A stretch of DNA of 64,000 nucleotides, taken from contig NZ_LGAA01000026.1 of NCBI RefSeq assembly GCF_001294465.1, positions 248,001 through 312,000 on the forward strand, given 5' to 3'. The DNA is from Moellerella wisconsensis ATCC 35017. Its GTDB lineage: Bacteria > Pseudomonadota > Gammaproteobacteria > Enterobacterales > Enterobacteriaceae. The notes below the pieces were generated by a model. The model was not told the DNA's origin, searched no databases, and was given only the letters and a program-made list of their open reading frames with translations. Made by a program: the position numbers and the translations under genes. Shown piece after piece: positions 29,206-38,049 of the stretch. Positions within the stretch are counted from its first letter, which is position 1; each line of letters opens with the position of its first letter.

Positions 29206-30021
29206 ATGTCATACCGCGTTATTGCGCTCGATCTAGATGGAACATTGCTTGATAACCAAAAAAGAATTTTACCCGAGTCACTTGAAGTCCTGCAACAAGC
29301 TCGCCAACAAGGCGTTAAAGTCCTGATTGTTACCGGACGCCACCATGTTGCTATTCGTCCTTTTTATCAAGCGCTAGAATTGGATACACCAGCTATTTGC
29401 TGTAACGGTACCTATTTATATGATTACTTAGGCAAAAAAGTTATTGAATCTGATCCATTAACGACCGATGCTGCAAGCCAAATCATACAACGCCTTGCCG
29501 ATACCAATATTCATCGCTTAATGTATGTCGATGACGCTATGTTATATGACAATCAAGAAACCATCGCCAGAACCCTGCAATGGTCGAATACTTTGCCGGT
29601 TGATCTGCGCCCTAACCTGTTGCAAGTTGATGATTTCAATCAAGCCATGCACGATTATAAATCTATTTGGAAATTTGCATTAACTACGCCAGATCGTAAT
29701 GAGTTGCATGAATTTACCCAATCGATTGAAAAAGATTTAGGGCTAGAATGTGAATGGTCATGGGAAGATCAGGTCGATATTGCACAAAGCGGCAACAGTA
29801 AAGGCAAACGCTTAAAGCGTTGGGTTGAATCGCAAGGATTATCGATGCAAGACGTACTTGCGTTCGGTGATAACTTTAACGATCTCAGCATGCTAACCAC
29901 CGCCGGTTTAGGGGTGGCAATGGGTAATGCGGTCGATGAAATAAAGCAACAAGCTGCGTTAGTTACTCGTGATAACACCCAGCCAGGGATTGCCGAAGTG
30001 ATCCGTAAATACGTGCTGTAA
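29206..30021 (+). CDS. ybhA: HAD-family phosphatase YbhA (pyridoxal phosphate phosphatase)
   Basis: Cof-type HAD hydrolase; the E. coli enzyme dephosphorylates pyridoxal 5'-phosphate and some sugar phosphates. Motif I is DLDGTLLD (about residues 8-15) with the nucleophilic Asp. Motif II is IVTGRHH, the lysine motif is NSKGKRLKRW and motif IV is AFGDNFNDLSML. The cap holds CCNGTYLYDY and YVDDAMLYDN, nearly identical to E. coli YbhA. I chose ATG 29206 (271 aa) because GAGG lies eight bases upstream; the longer frame from 29146 adds an unrelated leader. It converges on modC. Confidence 0.94.
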   Translation: MSYRVIALDLDGTLLDNQKRILPESLEVLQQARQQGVKVLIVTGRHHVAIRPFYQALELDTPAICCNGTYLYDYLGKKVIESDPLTTDAASQIIQRLADTNIHRLMYVDDAMLYDNQETIARTLQWSNTLPVDLRPNLLQVDDFNQAMHDYKSIWKFALTTPDRNELHEFTQSIEKDLGLECEWSWEDQVDIAQSGNSKGKRLKRWVESQGLSMQDVLAFGDNFNDLSMLTTAGLGVAMGNAVDEIKQQAALVTRDNTQPGIAEVIRKYVL

Positions 30022-30034
30022 CCGTTTTAATCCA

Positions 30035-30059
30035 GCTCAGGAGCGATAATCTCCTGAGC
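30035..30059. terminator. Hairpin between convergent ybhA and modC
   Basis: Perfect 9-bp stem GCTCAGGAG-CGATAAT-CTCCTGAGC in the 86-base gap between two converging genes. T-tracts are weak on both sides, so bidirectional termination is likely but not certain. Confidence 0.6.
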
Positions 30060-30107
30060 CGATTATTATCCGTTATGATCAATATAAGATATTATCAATA
30101 TAAAAAA

Positions 30108-31172
30108 CTATAAATGTCGGCTCAATGAAATACTCTTCACTTGGGCAAATAACCATTGTTCAGGCTGAATATTCAGTTCATCTTGCGCCCAACGCGTAAT
30201 TCGTGCCCATAAGAAATGATCACCTAATGCCAGCTTTACATCGACCTGTTCATTATCTTCAATACATTCGACCACTTTGACGCGTAACACATTGCGAATA
30301 CTGCTATTTTCAGCTTTAGTTAATGCTAAAGATACATCCGCTGCATCAATACGAATACGCACCTGATCATCTGGCTGACTGGTTATTCGAGGCATCCATA
30401 ATATCTGATTTGCCACCAATACCGCGGTCATAGCATAGTCTGGGTGCTGCTTAATTACCGTAACATTAAGCACGCTGCTTAAAGAATCTTGTTGTAACCA
30501 CGGACGCAAAGCACTACTGGCCCAAATATCTTCGAGCGTGCCATAGGCTTTTACTTTCCCCTGCGCCATTACGATTACGTTATCAGCTAAGCGCAATATT
30601 TCATCTAAGCTATGGCTAACATACAAAATGGGTATTTTGACATCCTGCGATAACTTTTCTAAATATGGTAATAACTCACGTTTGCGAGGTAAATCTAAAG
30701 AAGCTAACGGCTCATCCATTAATAATATTTCGGGGGCGGTTAATAACGCGCGGCCAATAGCCACACGCTGCTTTTCACCGCCAGACAATGTAATGGGGAA
30801 ACGATTTAATAGCTTTTCAATCCCCAGTAACTCAATCACAGAATCAAAACGCGATGCCATTTCAGGTACCATACCGTATGTTAGGTTACCTTTAACCCGA
30901 TAATGTGGAAATAAACGCGCATCTTGAAAAACATAGCCAATACTGCGTTTTTCTGGCGGTAGACAAATCTTTTTCGCTTTATCCACCAGCACGCGGCCAT
31001 TGAGGACTATACGCCCGCTATCCGGTTTAGTTAGCCCACCTATCACATTAATTAATGAGGTTTTTCCTGCCCCCGATAAACCAAATATTGCTGTAATGCT
31101 TTCGGTCGGTAGCTGGGTTTTAACTTCTAATTGCAGATCGCCAAGACGCTGAGAGAAATCTAATTCTAACAT
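30108..31172 (-). CDS. modC: Molybdate ABC transporter ATPase ModC
   Basis: ATP-binding subunit of the ModABC molybdate importer. Walker A is [10 protein letters not shown] (about residues 30-39), the signature [15 protein letters not shown], Walker [14 protein letters not shown] and the H-loop YVSHSLDEI. The C-terminal 65 residues form a Mop (molybdate-binding) regulatory domain, beginning near [17 protein letters not shown], as in E. coli ModC. 354 aa. The start overlaps the modB end by seven bases. Confidence 0.96.
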   Translation of the reverse strand: MLELDFSQRLGDLQLEVKTQLPTESITAIFGLSGAGKTSLINVIGGLTKPDSGRIVLNGRVLVDKAKKICLPPEKRSIGYVFQDARLFPHYRVKGNLTYGMVPEMASRFDSVIELLGIEKLLNRFPITLSGGEKQRVAIGRALLTAPEILLMDEPLASLDLPRKRELLPYLEKLSQDVKIPILYVSHSLDEILRLADNVIVMAQGKVKAYGTLEDIWASSALRPWLQQDSLSSVLNVTVIKQHPDYAMTAVLVANQILWMPRITSQPDDQVRIRIDAADVSLALTKAENSSIRNVLRVKVVECIEDNEQVDVKLALGDHFLWARITRWAQDELNIQPEQWLFAQVKSISLSRHL

Positions 31173-31864
31173 GCTCCTCCCATTCGTTTTTTACCCCAAC
31201 GGGTTAACCATTCGGAGGCTAATAACGAGGCCAATGCTAAACCAATTGCAATAATACACAAACGAGCCGCATCGGACTCAGCCCCCGGAGTTTCAATTAA
31301 AGTGTACATAGCCAGAGGAATGGTTCTTGTTTCCCCCGGAATGTTAGAAACAAAGGTAATTGTGGCGCCAAATTCGCCTAACGAGCGAGCAAATGCCAGT
31401 ACAACACCAACGATAATCCCCGGCAAGGAAAGCGGTAAGGTGATAGTGAAAAAAACTTTAATCGGTGATGCTCTGAGCGTTCTAGCCGCTTGCTCTAACC
31501 GTTGATCTACGGCCTCTAACGCCAAACGAATGGCTCGGACCATCAATGGAAATGCCACTACCGCTGATGCTAATGCAGCGCCGCGCCAGCTAAACGTAAA
31601 ACTGAAACCAAACCAGTCGTATAGCCATTCACCAATAAATCCGCGCCGTCCCATACTTATTAACAATAAATAACCTACCACCACCGGCGGTAACACCAGT
31701 GGCAGGTGGATAATACTGTCAAGTAATGTCTTACCGGGGAACCGACAACGCACTAAAATCCACGCCATTAAAATCCCCAACGGTAGGCTAAAAATTACCG
31801 CGACCGTAGAGACCTTTAGGCTCAAATAGATTGCTTCCCATTCATACTCACTTAACATCTGCAA
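31166..31864 (-). CDS. modB: Molybdate ABC transporter permease ModB
   Basis: Inner-membrane channel subunit of ModABC. 232 aa with about five to six membrane helices; the ABC permease EAA loop appears as [27 protein letters not shown]. Other E. coli-like blocks are [19 protein letters not shown] and [26 protein letters not shown]. The start [11 protein letters not shown] has an alternative at the second Met. It lies 11 bases after modA and overlaps modC. Confidence 0.95.
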   Translation of the reverse strand: MQMLSEYEWEAIYLSLKVSTVAVIFSLPLGILMAWILVRCRFPGKTLLDSIIHLPLVLPPVVVGYLLLISMGRRGFIGEWLYDWFGFSFTFSWRGAALASAVVAFPLMVRAIRLALEAVDQRLEQAARTLRASPIKVFFTITLPLSLPGIIVGVVLAFARSLGEFGATITFVSNIPGETRTIPLAMYTLIETPGAESDAARLCIIAIGLALASLLASEWLTRWGKKRMGGAC

Positions 31865-31875
31865 AAGTCTATTTC

Positions 31876-32646
31876 CTACAGTGGACTAAAACCATATTGT
31901 TTAAAGATAACAGCTGCTTGAGGCGTTTTTAGATAGTCATAAAATTGGCGTGTTGCTGAATTATCCTGGCCTTTAACAATCGCCATTGGATATTCTACAG
32001 GTTTATGGGTATCCGCAGGGAAAATACCAACCACTTTAACTTTATCGCTAGCTACCGCGTCAGAACCGTAAACGATACCTAATGGCGCTTCGTCACGCTC
32101 AACTAATGCCATGCCACTACGCACGTTATTTGTTCTGGCTAACATTGGATTAACCGTATCCCAAGCGCCTAATTTTTCTAACGATTCTTTAGCATAGATA
32201 CCAACAGGAACATGATCAGGATCACCAACAGCCATACGACCACCGTCGAGCAGTTTTTTCCAATCTGTTTGCTGATTAATTTCAACGTTATCTAATTTTG
32301 CGGTTTTAGGGGCGATCAACACTAATTCATTGCCTAGCAAAGTATAACGAGTATTTTTAACCATCAATTGCTTATCAATAACATAGTCCATCCATTGCTG
32401 GTCAGCAGAAATAAATAAGTTCGCCGGAGCGCCTTGTTCAATCTGACGAGCTAGGGTTGAAGATGATGCGTAAGAAGCCACAACTTGGTTATTGGTTTCT
32501 TGTTTATATTGTGCCGCGATTTCATTCAATGCATTAGTCAGCGATGCAGCAGCAAACACTGTGACTTTTTCAGCGGCAACCGCATTACCAGCTAAAGATA
32601 GAGTTACGGCAGCACCTGCGAAAAGCTTGATTAAATTTTTTTTCAT
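31876..32646 (-). CDS. modA: Molybdate-binding periplasmic protein ModA
   Basis: Periplasmic solute-binding protein of the molybdate importer. It has a signal peptide of about 24 residues (MKKNLIKLFAG to GNAVAA). Oxyanion-site segments include FAAASLTNALNEIA (the Ala-Ser near the mature N-terminus), SYASSSTLARQIEQGAP, DPDHVPVGIYAKESLEKL and ALVERDEAPLGIVYGSDA, all typical. 256 aa against 257 in E. coli. First gene of modABC, with a ModE operator 73-96 bases upstream. Confidence 0.96.
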   Translation of the reverse strand: MKKNLIKLFAGAAVTLSLAGNAVAAEKVTVFAAASLTNALNEIAAQYKQETNNQVVASYASSSTLARQIEQGAPANLFISADQQWMDYVIDKQLMVKNTRYTLLGNELVLIAPKTAKLDNVEINQQTDWKKLLDGGRMAVGDPDHVPVGIYAKESLEKLGAWDTVNPMLARTNNVRSGMALVERDEAPLGIVYGSDAVASDKVKVVGIFPADTHKPVEYPMAIVKGQDNSATRQFYDYLKTPQAAVIFKQYGFSPL

Positions 32647-32718
32647 TATTAAATACCTATGTATTAAATATCTAGTTATTAAATAGCTATAAGTGCCATT
32701 CAGTCATTGGATTGGAAA

Positions 32719-32742
32719 CGTTGTATATATCAAGATATAACG
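32719..32742. promoter_or_regulatory. ModE operator upstream of modA
   Basis: CGTTGTATATATCAAGATATAACG is a 24-bp near-palindrome with CGTT...AACG ends and TATAT/ATATA inner halves, the same length and pattern as the E. coli modA operator. It lies 73-96 bases before modA, where molybdate-bound ModE would shut off the operon; modE itself is nearby. Confidence 0.82.
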
Positions 32743-32964
32743 AAAAATGAAAGGCAATAAGTGCCAAAGAGTGCACAATCTCGCTAAAAAATAAAAAGAA
32801 TGAAATTTTCACTGGAAATCAATCCAGTCACGTTGATAGCTAGCCATATGAAAAGCAAGCTCAGCAATATTGGCTAGAAAATAGATGCCCAGTATAGTGT
32901 CAAAGGAAATATATCAGATGGGTAAGAATGAATAGCTGATGAAAGGCAAAATTAAAGCTAATAA

Positions 32965-32988
32965 TTACCCGGCATATAAACCGGGTAA
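32965..32988 (-). terminator. Probable acrZ terminator
   Basis: TTACCCGG-N8-CCGGGTAA, a perfect 8-bp stem just downstream of acrZ on the minus strand, followed by a T-rich but interrupted tail. Confidence 0.6.
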
Positions 32989-33006
32989 CCAATAGATAAA
33001 GGAGAA

Positions 33007-33150
33007 TTATTTTTTCTCGGTATGATGAACATGAGCTTTAGAAAGTAGGTTGAAAAATGTCCCTAACCCATAAATTAATCCCATGATAATGGCCATTACG
33101 ACTGGAACCATCAGTAACGCAAAGCCCATACTTTTTAAAATTTCTAACAT
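33007..33150 (-). CDS. acrZ: AcrZ, small accessory protein of the AcrAB-TolC efflux pump
   Basis: Short gene of 47 codons plus stop. The product has one membrane helix with the AcrZ hallmark block [17 protein letters not shown] (about residues 14-30), after the N-terminus [14 protein letters not shown]. coli AcrZ has 49 aa, a nearly identical helix, and binds the AcrB membrane domain to improve export of some drugs such as chloramphenicol. GAGG precedes the ATG. Its position between modA and modE, opposite to modE, matches E. coli. The C-terminal tail is His- and Lys-rich (HVHHTEKK). Confidence 0.93.
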   Translation of the reverse strand: MLEILKSMGFALLMVPVVMAIIMGLIYGLGTFFNLLSKAHVHHTEKK

Positions 33151-33346
33151 TGCGGCCTCTTTCAGTGATACTGTACCCATCAAGTCAACCTGAAGGGGCG
33201 ACGGAGGGAAATATTTAGATATTACACAATTATAACTGATATTAGCGTTATAATTGATTATATTCTATATAATTTACTTTTATAGCAAAGTACTAAACGT
33301 GCTTTCCAAGTGAATTCCTCAAGCCCTAATAAAAAGAACAGATATT

Positions 33347-34138
33347 ATGCAAGCTGAAATTTTACTGACCTTAAAATTGCATGATCGGTTATTCGCTGAT
33401 CCACGTCGTATTTCATTGTTAAAACAAATTCAAGCAACTGGTTCTATCAGCCAAGGCGCTAAATTGGCGGGCATCAGCTATAAAAGTGCTTGGGATGCAA
33501 TTAATGAAATGAATCAAATGGCTGATGATATTCTCGTTGACCGCGCAACTGGTGGAAAAGGCGGCGGCGGAACTACGCTTACCCATTATGGCGAACGCTT
33601 ATTACAACTTTATGATTTATTAGCAAAAATTCAGCAAAAAGCTTTTGATGTCCTCAAAGAGGATTCTCTACCTCTTGACAGTTTATTAGCTGCTATTTCT
33701 CGTTTCTCACTACAAACCAGTGCTCGTAACCAATTTTTTGGTACTTTAATTCAACGTGATCATAGCCATATCCAACAGCATGTTAAAATCCGTTTAGCTG
33801 ATGGCAATACTCTGATTAATGCTGCATTGACCGAACAAAGCGCTAATCGTCTTGGCTTAAATGAAGGTAAAGAAGTGCTGGCCTTAATCAAAGCGCCTTG
33901 GATAAAATTGATTAAAGGCCAATCGACACTTCATCAATTCGATAATGCTCTGAGTGGAAAAATCATTACCCTAGAAATAGGAAAAGAAAATAGCGAGATT
34001 ATGGTGAGCCTAGATGGTGGAGAAACCTTATGCTCAACCCTTTCAAATCAAGAAGTTGACCAACAAAAATTGGCAGTAAACGATACAGTCACCGCACTAT
34101 TTAATGCAGATCAAGTGATTATCGCTACTCTCTGTTAA
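33347..34138 (+). CDS. modE: Molybdate-responsive regulator ModE
   Basis: DNA-binding regulator that represses modABC and activates some molybdoenzyme and moa promoters when bound to molybdate. 263 aa. The N-terminal winged helix (about residues 20-80) contains ISLLKQIQATGSISQGAKLA, SYKSAWDAINEMN and GGKGGGGTTLTHYGERLL. The C-terminal half is a pair of Mop domains (SARNQFFGTLIQRDH onward) that bind oxyanion. Its target palindrome is at 32719-32742. It precedes modF on the same strand. Confidence 0.95.
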   Translation: MQAEILLTLKLHDRLFADPRRISLLKQIQATGSISQGAKLAGISYKSAWDAINEMNQMADDILVDRATGGKGGGGTTLTHYGERLLQLYDLLAKIQQKAFDVLKEDSLPLDSLLAAISRFSLQTSARNQFFGTLIQRDHSHIQQHVKIRLADGNTLINAALTEQSANRLGLNEGKEVLALIKAPWIKLIKGQSTLHQFDNALSGKIITLEIGKENSEIMVSLDGGETLCSTLSNQEVDQQKLAVNDTVTALFNADQVIIATLC

Positions 34139-34430
34139 TAATTCTGCGATAAATTCTCCGATGAACCCAACTTCTTCGGGGAATTAGCCTATCCTACCAA
34201 ATTATTTTATCACCACAAGCTATTGACATTACTCCAATTCACGCTTATTTGTGTAACACATCATGTGGTTAAATCAAGGTATAAATTAATCACCCGTGAT
34301 TGGCGTAGCTTTCTCTTTGCTCGCTAATTTAAGCGTAAATATACAATCTACCTATCGACATTAATTTTTTAAGTTAATTTCTAAATTAGTGATGTTATCA
34401 AACATGTTGGGTAAATAATAAGGAGAACTA
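34139..34430. other. modE-modF intergenic region
   Basis: About 290 bases between modE and modF. TTCTCCGA...TCGGGGAA near 34153-34183 could form an imperfect hairpin after modE, without a T-run. modF therefore may have its own promoter in this gap. No gene seen. Confidence 0.4.
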
Positions 34431-35930
34431 ATGACTACGCCATCACACACGCCCGCGACAGCGCTTAATATAACTGATGCTAAATTTCGCTTAAGCGATA
34501 TAAAAACACTGAATATAAAACAGCTACAGATTAAAAAAGGCCAAAGCTGGGCATTTGTCGGAGCGAATGGCAGTGGTAAATCCGCTCTTGCAAGCGCACT
34601 AACTGGCGATTTACCTCCGTTAAGTGGACAAATAGAAACTCCTTTTACCCACAGTATCCGCATCTCATTTGAACAATTACAAAAAATAATCAGAGATGAA
34701 TGGCTACGCAATAATACCGATTTGCTCGGCGAAGATGAAGACGATACAGGATACAGTGCCGCGCAAGTTATTCAATTAAATACCAAAGATAATGAGTACT
34801 GCCTAGAATTAGCCAAGAAATTTGGTATTAGCGATTTACTCTCACGGCGCTTTAAATATCTATCAACCGGTGAAACGCGTAAAGTTCTGCTATGTCAGGC
34901 CTTAATGGGCCACCCAGACCTACTGGTGCTAGATGAACCTTTTGATGGTTTAGATATATTTTCGCGGAATAGCTTAAATGAATTGCTGCTTGAATTAGCT
35001 GAAAAAGGTCTAACGCTAGTGGTTATAGTTAATCGCTTCGATGAAATCCCAGAATTTATTCAGCATATGGGGATCCTCGCAGATTGCCAACTAACTATGG
35101 TGGGTAGCAAAACTCATATTCTAGCTGATAGCTTAATCGCCCAACTAAGACACAGTGAGAAAATCAACGATTTAACTCTGCCTGACGTTGAAGACTCGAC
35201 AGTAGAACCACTATTATTATCAGATCAGCCCAGCGTGATCCTCAATGATGGCGTAGTAAAATACAATGATAAGGCCATTCTTCATCATTTAACTTGGCAA
35301 ATTAACCCCGGTGAACATTGGCAGATTATTGGCGAAAATGGGGCCGGGAAATCCACTTTATTAAGTTTAATTACCGGCGATCATCCTCAAGGCTACAGCA
35401 ATGATTTAACCTTATTTGGACGCAAACGGGGAAGTGGTGAAACGATTTGGGATATCAAACGACATATAGGTTATGTCAGCAACAGCATTCATCAAGATTA
35501 CCGCGTATCTACTAGCGTAATAAACGTGATTATTTCAGGGTTTCATGATTCAATTGGTCTGTATCAAACACCAACCGACCGTCAATTGCAATTAGCCCAG
35601 CAATGGTTAGCTTTATTAGGCTTTACGCCTCAAATCGCAACTCAGCCCTTTCAACAGCTTTCTTGGGGGCAACAACGTTTAATCCTAATCGCTAGAGCAC
35701 TGGTAAAACATCCCGCGCTATTGATCCTCGATGAACCATTACAAGGTTTGGATGAACTTAATCGTTTGTTAGTCCTTAGATTTATTGATGTGATGATAAG
35801 CAAAGGCAGCACTCAATTGTTATTTGTAAGCCATCATCAACAAGATGCACCAACCTGTATTACGCACCGCTTGAAATTTATTCCCGAAAATGGGATTTAT
35901 CGCTATGAAAGTGAAATAGTTGAAAAATAG
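34431..35930 (+). CDS. modF: Tandem ABC ATPase ModF
   Basis: Soluble fused ABC ATPase of the ModF family; function is not well defined, although in E. coli it lies in the modE operon. First domain: Walker A GANGSGKSA (about residues 44-52), signature LSTGETRKVLL, Walker B LLVLDEPFDGLD. Second: Walker A GENGAGKST (about 302-310), signature LSWGQQRLILIARAL, LLILDEPLQGLDE. 499 aa, near the E. coli length, with no membrane segment. GGAG precedes the ATG. Confidence 0.92.
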   Translation: MTTPSHTPATALNITDAKFRLSDIKTLNIKQLQIKKGQSWAFVGANGSGKSALASALTGDLPPLSGQIETPFTHSIRISFEQLQKIIRDEWLRNNTDLLGEDEDDTGYSAAQVIQLNTKDNEYCLELAKKFGISDLLSRRFKYLSTGETRKVLLCQALMGHPDLLVLDEPFDGLDIFSRNSLNELLLELAEKGLTLVVIVNRFDEIPEFIQHMGILADCQLTMVGSKTHILADSLIAQLRHSEKINDLTLPDVEDSTVEPLLLSDQPSVILNDGVVKYNDKAILHHLTWQINPGEHWQIIGENGAGKSTLLSLITGDHPQGYSNDLTLFGRKRGSGETIWDIKRHIGYVSNSIHQDYRVSTSVINVIISGFHDSIGLYQTPTDRQLQLAQQWLALLGFTPQIATQPFQQLSWGQQRLILIARALVKHPALLILDEPLQGLDELNRLLVLRFIDVMISKGSTQLLFVSHHQQDAPTCITHRLKFIPENGIYRYESEIVEK

Positions 35931-36267
35931 TGAGCTGTATCGCAAAATGAATCGATAATGGCTGTAGCGCTAAAAACAGTAAATTATGCCTTGCTGTATC
36001 GTTTCACTTCGGGTTAAATCGGATATATATATTATATTTTCATCTATCTACGAACGATCTACGTCTGAGATCAATAATCAGAATCTCAACTATGATAAAT
36101 TAATTTGCAGATAGGTTATCCGCTGAACAATAAATCTACCTTGAGCAAAAAATATTTGATTTAGTCAGGGTAATTAGTCAGTTCAGACTAGCGTTCGGCT
36201 TGATGATCCCTATAATGTGATCAGTGATAACGAATTTTTATGAATGTACTTATAGGAGTTTTGAACT
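35931..36267. other. modF-gpmA intergenic region; galETKM absent
   Basis: About 340 bases with no gene. In E. coli the galETKM genes lie between modF and gpmA; here there is no trace of them. The gpmA start follows TATAGGAGTTTTGAACT, a strong ribosome binding site, and TATAAT at about 36211 is a plausible -10. Confidence 0.55.
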
Positions 36268-37020
36268 ATGGCAGTAACTAAGCTGGTTCTAGTAAGACAC
36301 GGTGAAAGTGAGTGGAATAAAGAAAACCGTTTCACTGGTTGGACTGATGTTGAACTGTCTGATAAAGGCCGTGAAGAAGCAAAAATAGCCGGGCAATTAC
36401 TGAAAGATGATGGTTTCGTATTTGATTTTGCCTACACTTCAGTTTTAAAACGTGCAATTCATACCCTGTGGAACATTCTAGATCAAGTCGATCAGCAATG
36501 GTTGCCAGTTGAAAAAAGCTGGAAACTAAACGAACGTCATTATGGTGCTCTGCAAGGTTTAGACAAATCAGAAACTGCAGCAAAATACGGTGACGAGCAA
36601 GTTAAATTATGGCGCCGCGGCTTTGCAATTACGCCTCCAGAACTGACCAAAGAAGACGAACGTTATCCTGGTCATGACCCACGTTACGCTCAACTATCAG
36701 ACAGTGAATTACCTGTTACTGAAAGTTTAGCCACAACTATCGAACGTGTTATTCCTTACTGGGAACAAGAAATTAAACCCCGCGTCGCGAAAGGTGAAAA
36801 AGTCATTATCGCAGCACACGGTAACTCTCTCCGTGCGCTGGTAAAATACTTGGATAACATGGGCGAAGATGAAATTCTGAACCTAAATATTCCTACAGCA
36901 GTACCTTTGGTTTATGAATTCGATGAAAACATGAAACCAATCAAACATTATTACCTAGGTAACCAAGAAGAGATCGCTGCAAAACAGGCCGCTGTCGCTA
37001 ACCAAGGTAAAGCTAAATAA
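36268..37020 (+). CDS. gpmA: 2,3-bisphosphoglycerate-dependent phosphoglycerate mutase
   Basis: Glycolytic enzyme interconverting 3- and 2-phosphoglycerate through a phosphohistidine. 250 aa. The catalytic RHGESEWN (about residues 10-17) carries the phosphorylated His11. [19 protein letters not shown] and [14 protein letters not shown] (second catalytic His) are further diagnostic blocks. Typical highly expressed gene with a strong ribosome binding site and its own terminator at 37049-37076. Confidence 0.97.
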   Translation: MAVTKLVLVRHGESEWNKENRFTGWTDVELSDKGREEAKIAGQLLKDDGFVFDFAYTSVLKRAIHTLWNILDQVDQQWLPVEKSWKLNERHYGALQGLDKSETAAKYGDEQVKLWRRGFAITPPELTKEDERYPGHDPRYAQLSDSELPVTESLATTIERVIPYWEQEIKPRVAKGEKVIIAAHGNSLRALVKYLDNMGEDEILNLNIPTAVPLVYEFDENMKPIKHYYLGNQEEIAAKQAAVANQGKAK

Positions 37021-37048
37021 TTTTAGTCTAACAATTTAGCCATCTAAT

Positions 37049-37076
37049 AAGCCACTCTCAGAAGTGGCTTTTTTTA
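37049..37076 (+). terminator. gpmA rho-independent terminator
   Basis: AAGCCACT-CTCAGA-AGTGGCTT followed by a run of T, 29 bases after the gpmA stop. Confidence 0.88.
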
Positions 37077-37157
37077 TCCTACGCCAAACTCACATATTAG
37101 GCGCAGGCAGTAATCTATTTTTTATCATTAGCCAAACAGTTATGATATAACCATCTT

Positions 37158-37961
37158 ATGCCTTTTTTTACTAACTACGATAACAAAATGAATAAATTCA
37201 ATATGTATGTCTGGATCGGCTTAGCTATCAATATTGCTTTGCTAGTGACACTGATTTATATGCTACAAACCGATGAACTAACGGTAGGGTTTTCCCATGA
37301 GCCATCGGGTAATGCATTAAAATTTATGAAGTTTCTCATTGTAATCGCGGCTATTAGTGTACCGTTACAAATTATCAGTATGCTAACAATGAGCTACTGG
37401 CCTCAAACCTCGATGGTATTAGCTTTTCTCGGCGGTTTGGTGTTTATTCCTATCAGCCTAGTGTTTATTTTCGGTATGACTTTTTCAGCGACTCGCTGGC
37501 GTTTTAGAAAATTTGAGCCCAGCTCTCCATTCGCAACCTACGATATTTGTCTTAACTTTACCAATCAGAAAAATATCTCTTTAAGTGGAATGATGCTGCT
37601 ATTAGGTATAGTGCTGTTTGCTATGGGGCAAAGCATAGGGATGTTTTTGATAGTATTGGCTATTTTTCGTTATATCATCGGAAGGCGCATCAATGGTACG
37701 CCATTATTGGCAATTAAAAATAAAACACTGACATTTCGTCCAACCTTTTTCAGCGATAGCTATCAAATCCCATTAGATGCGGTCACTGTCGGTAAAGAGA
37801 AAAAATCGCATTTTTATTTACTGATTAATCACCAAGGGTTAATCGGTAAATTTGTTTTTTATCATAAAGATATACAACAAGATCAAGATACTGATATCGC
37901 TCGTTTACTAACCCAGATTAAACAAGCAGGGCCTGAAGCGCAGACGACTGTCAGTATTTAA
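37158..37961 (+). CDS. Uncharacterised inner-membrane protein
   Basis: I do not recognise this 267-aa protein. Four strong hydrophobic segments are visible at about residues 16-36, 57-77, 84-107 and 141-170. A hydrophilic C-terminal domain of about 95 residues (NKTLTFRPTFFSDSYQIPLD, then FYLLINHQGLIGKFVFYH) looks beta-rich and may be a PH-like membrane-associated fold (inference). No ribosome binding site is clear; a second Met at codon 11 (MNKFNMY) could be the true start. It replaces the ybgS-zitB part of the E. coli map and faces aroG. Confidence 0.75.
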   Translation: MPFFTNYDNKMNKFNMYVWIGLAINIALLVTLIYMLQTDELTVGFSHEPSGNALKFMKFLIVIAAISVPLQIISMLTMSYWPQTSMVLAFLGGLVFIPISLVFIFGMTFSATRWRFRKFEPSSPFATYDICLNFTNQKNISLSGMMLLLGIVLFAMGQSIGMFLIVLAIFRYIIGRRINGTPLLAIKNKTLTFRPTFFSDSYQIPLDAVTVGKEKKSHFYLLINHQGLIGKFVFYHKDIQQDQDTDIARLLTQIKQAGPEAQTTVSI

Positions 37962-37992
37962 CTATTTATTTAACTATTCATTTAACTATCCG
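37957..37992. repeat. Three 12-bp tandem repeats spanning a stop codon
   Basis: TTTAACTATTTA, TTTAACTATTCA and TTTAACTATCCG follow each other at 37957, 37969 and 37981. The first unit contains the TAA stop of the membrane protein gene. The segment lies directly before the aroG terminator. Confidence 0.8.
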
Positions 37993-38000
37993 TTAATAAA

Positions 38001-38036
38001 AAAAACCAGTGCATTAATTGATGCACTGGTTTTTTA
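38001..38036. terminator. Bidirectional terminator between the membrane protein gene and aroG
   Basis: AAAACCAGTGCAT-TAATTG-ATGCACTGGTTTT, a 13-bp perfect stem with A-run before and T-run after, suited to ending transcription from both convergent genes. Confidence 0.9.
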
Positions 38037-38049
38037 TCATACTCTCAGC

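Larger units (their letters stand above)
32647..33006. other. modA-acrZ intergenic region
   Basis: About 360 bases holding the modA promoter with its ModE operator (32719-32742) and the acrZ terminator hairpin (32965-32988). The rest is AT-rich with no further gene seen. Confidence 0.55.

Noticed and set aside
34361-34711. 116-aa minus-strand frame over the modF start
   Set aside because: Overlaps the conserved first ATPase domain of modF in antisense; no independent support.
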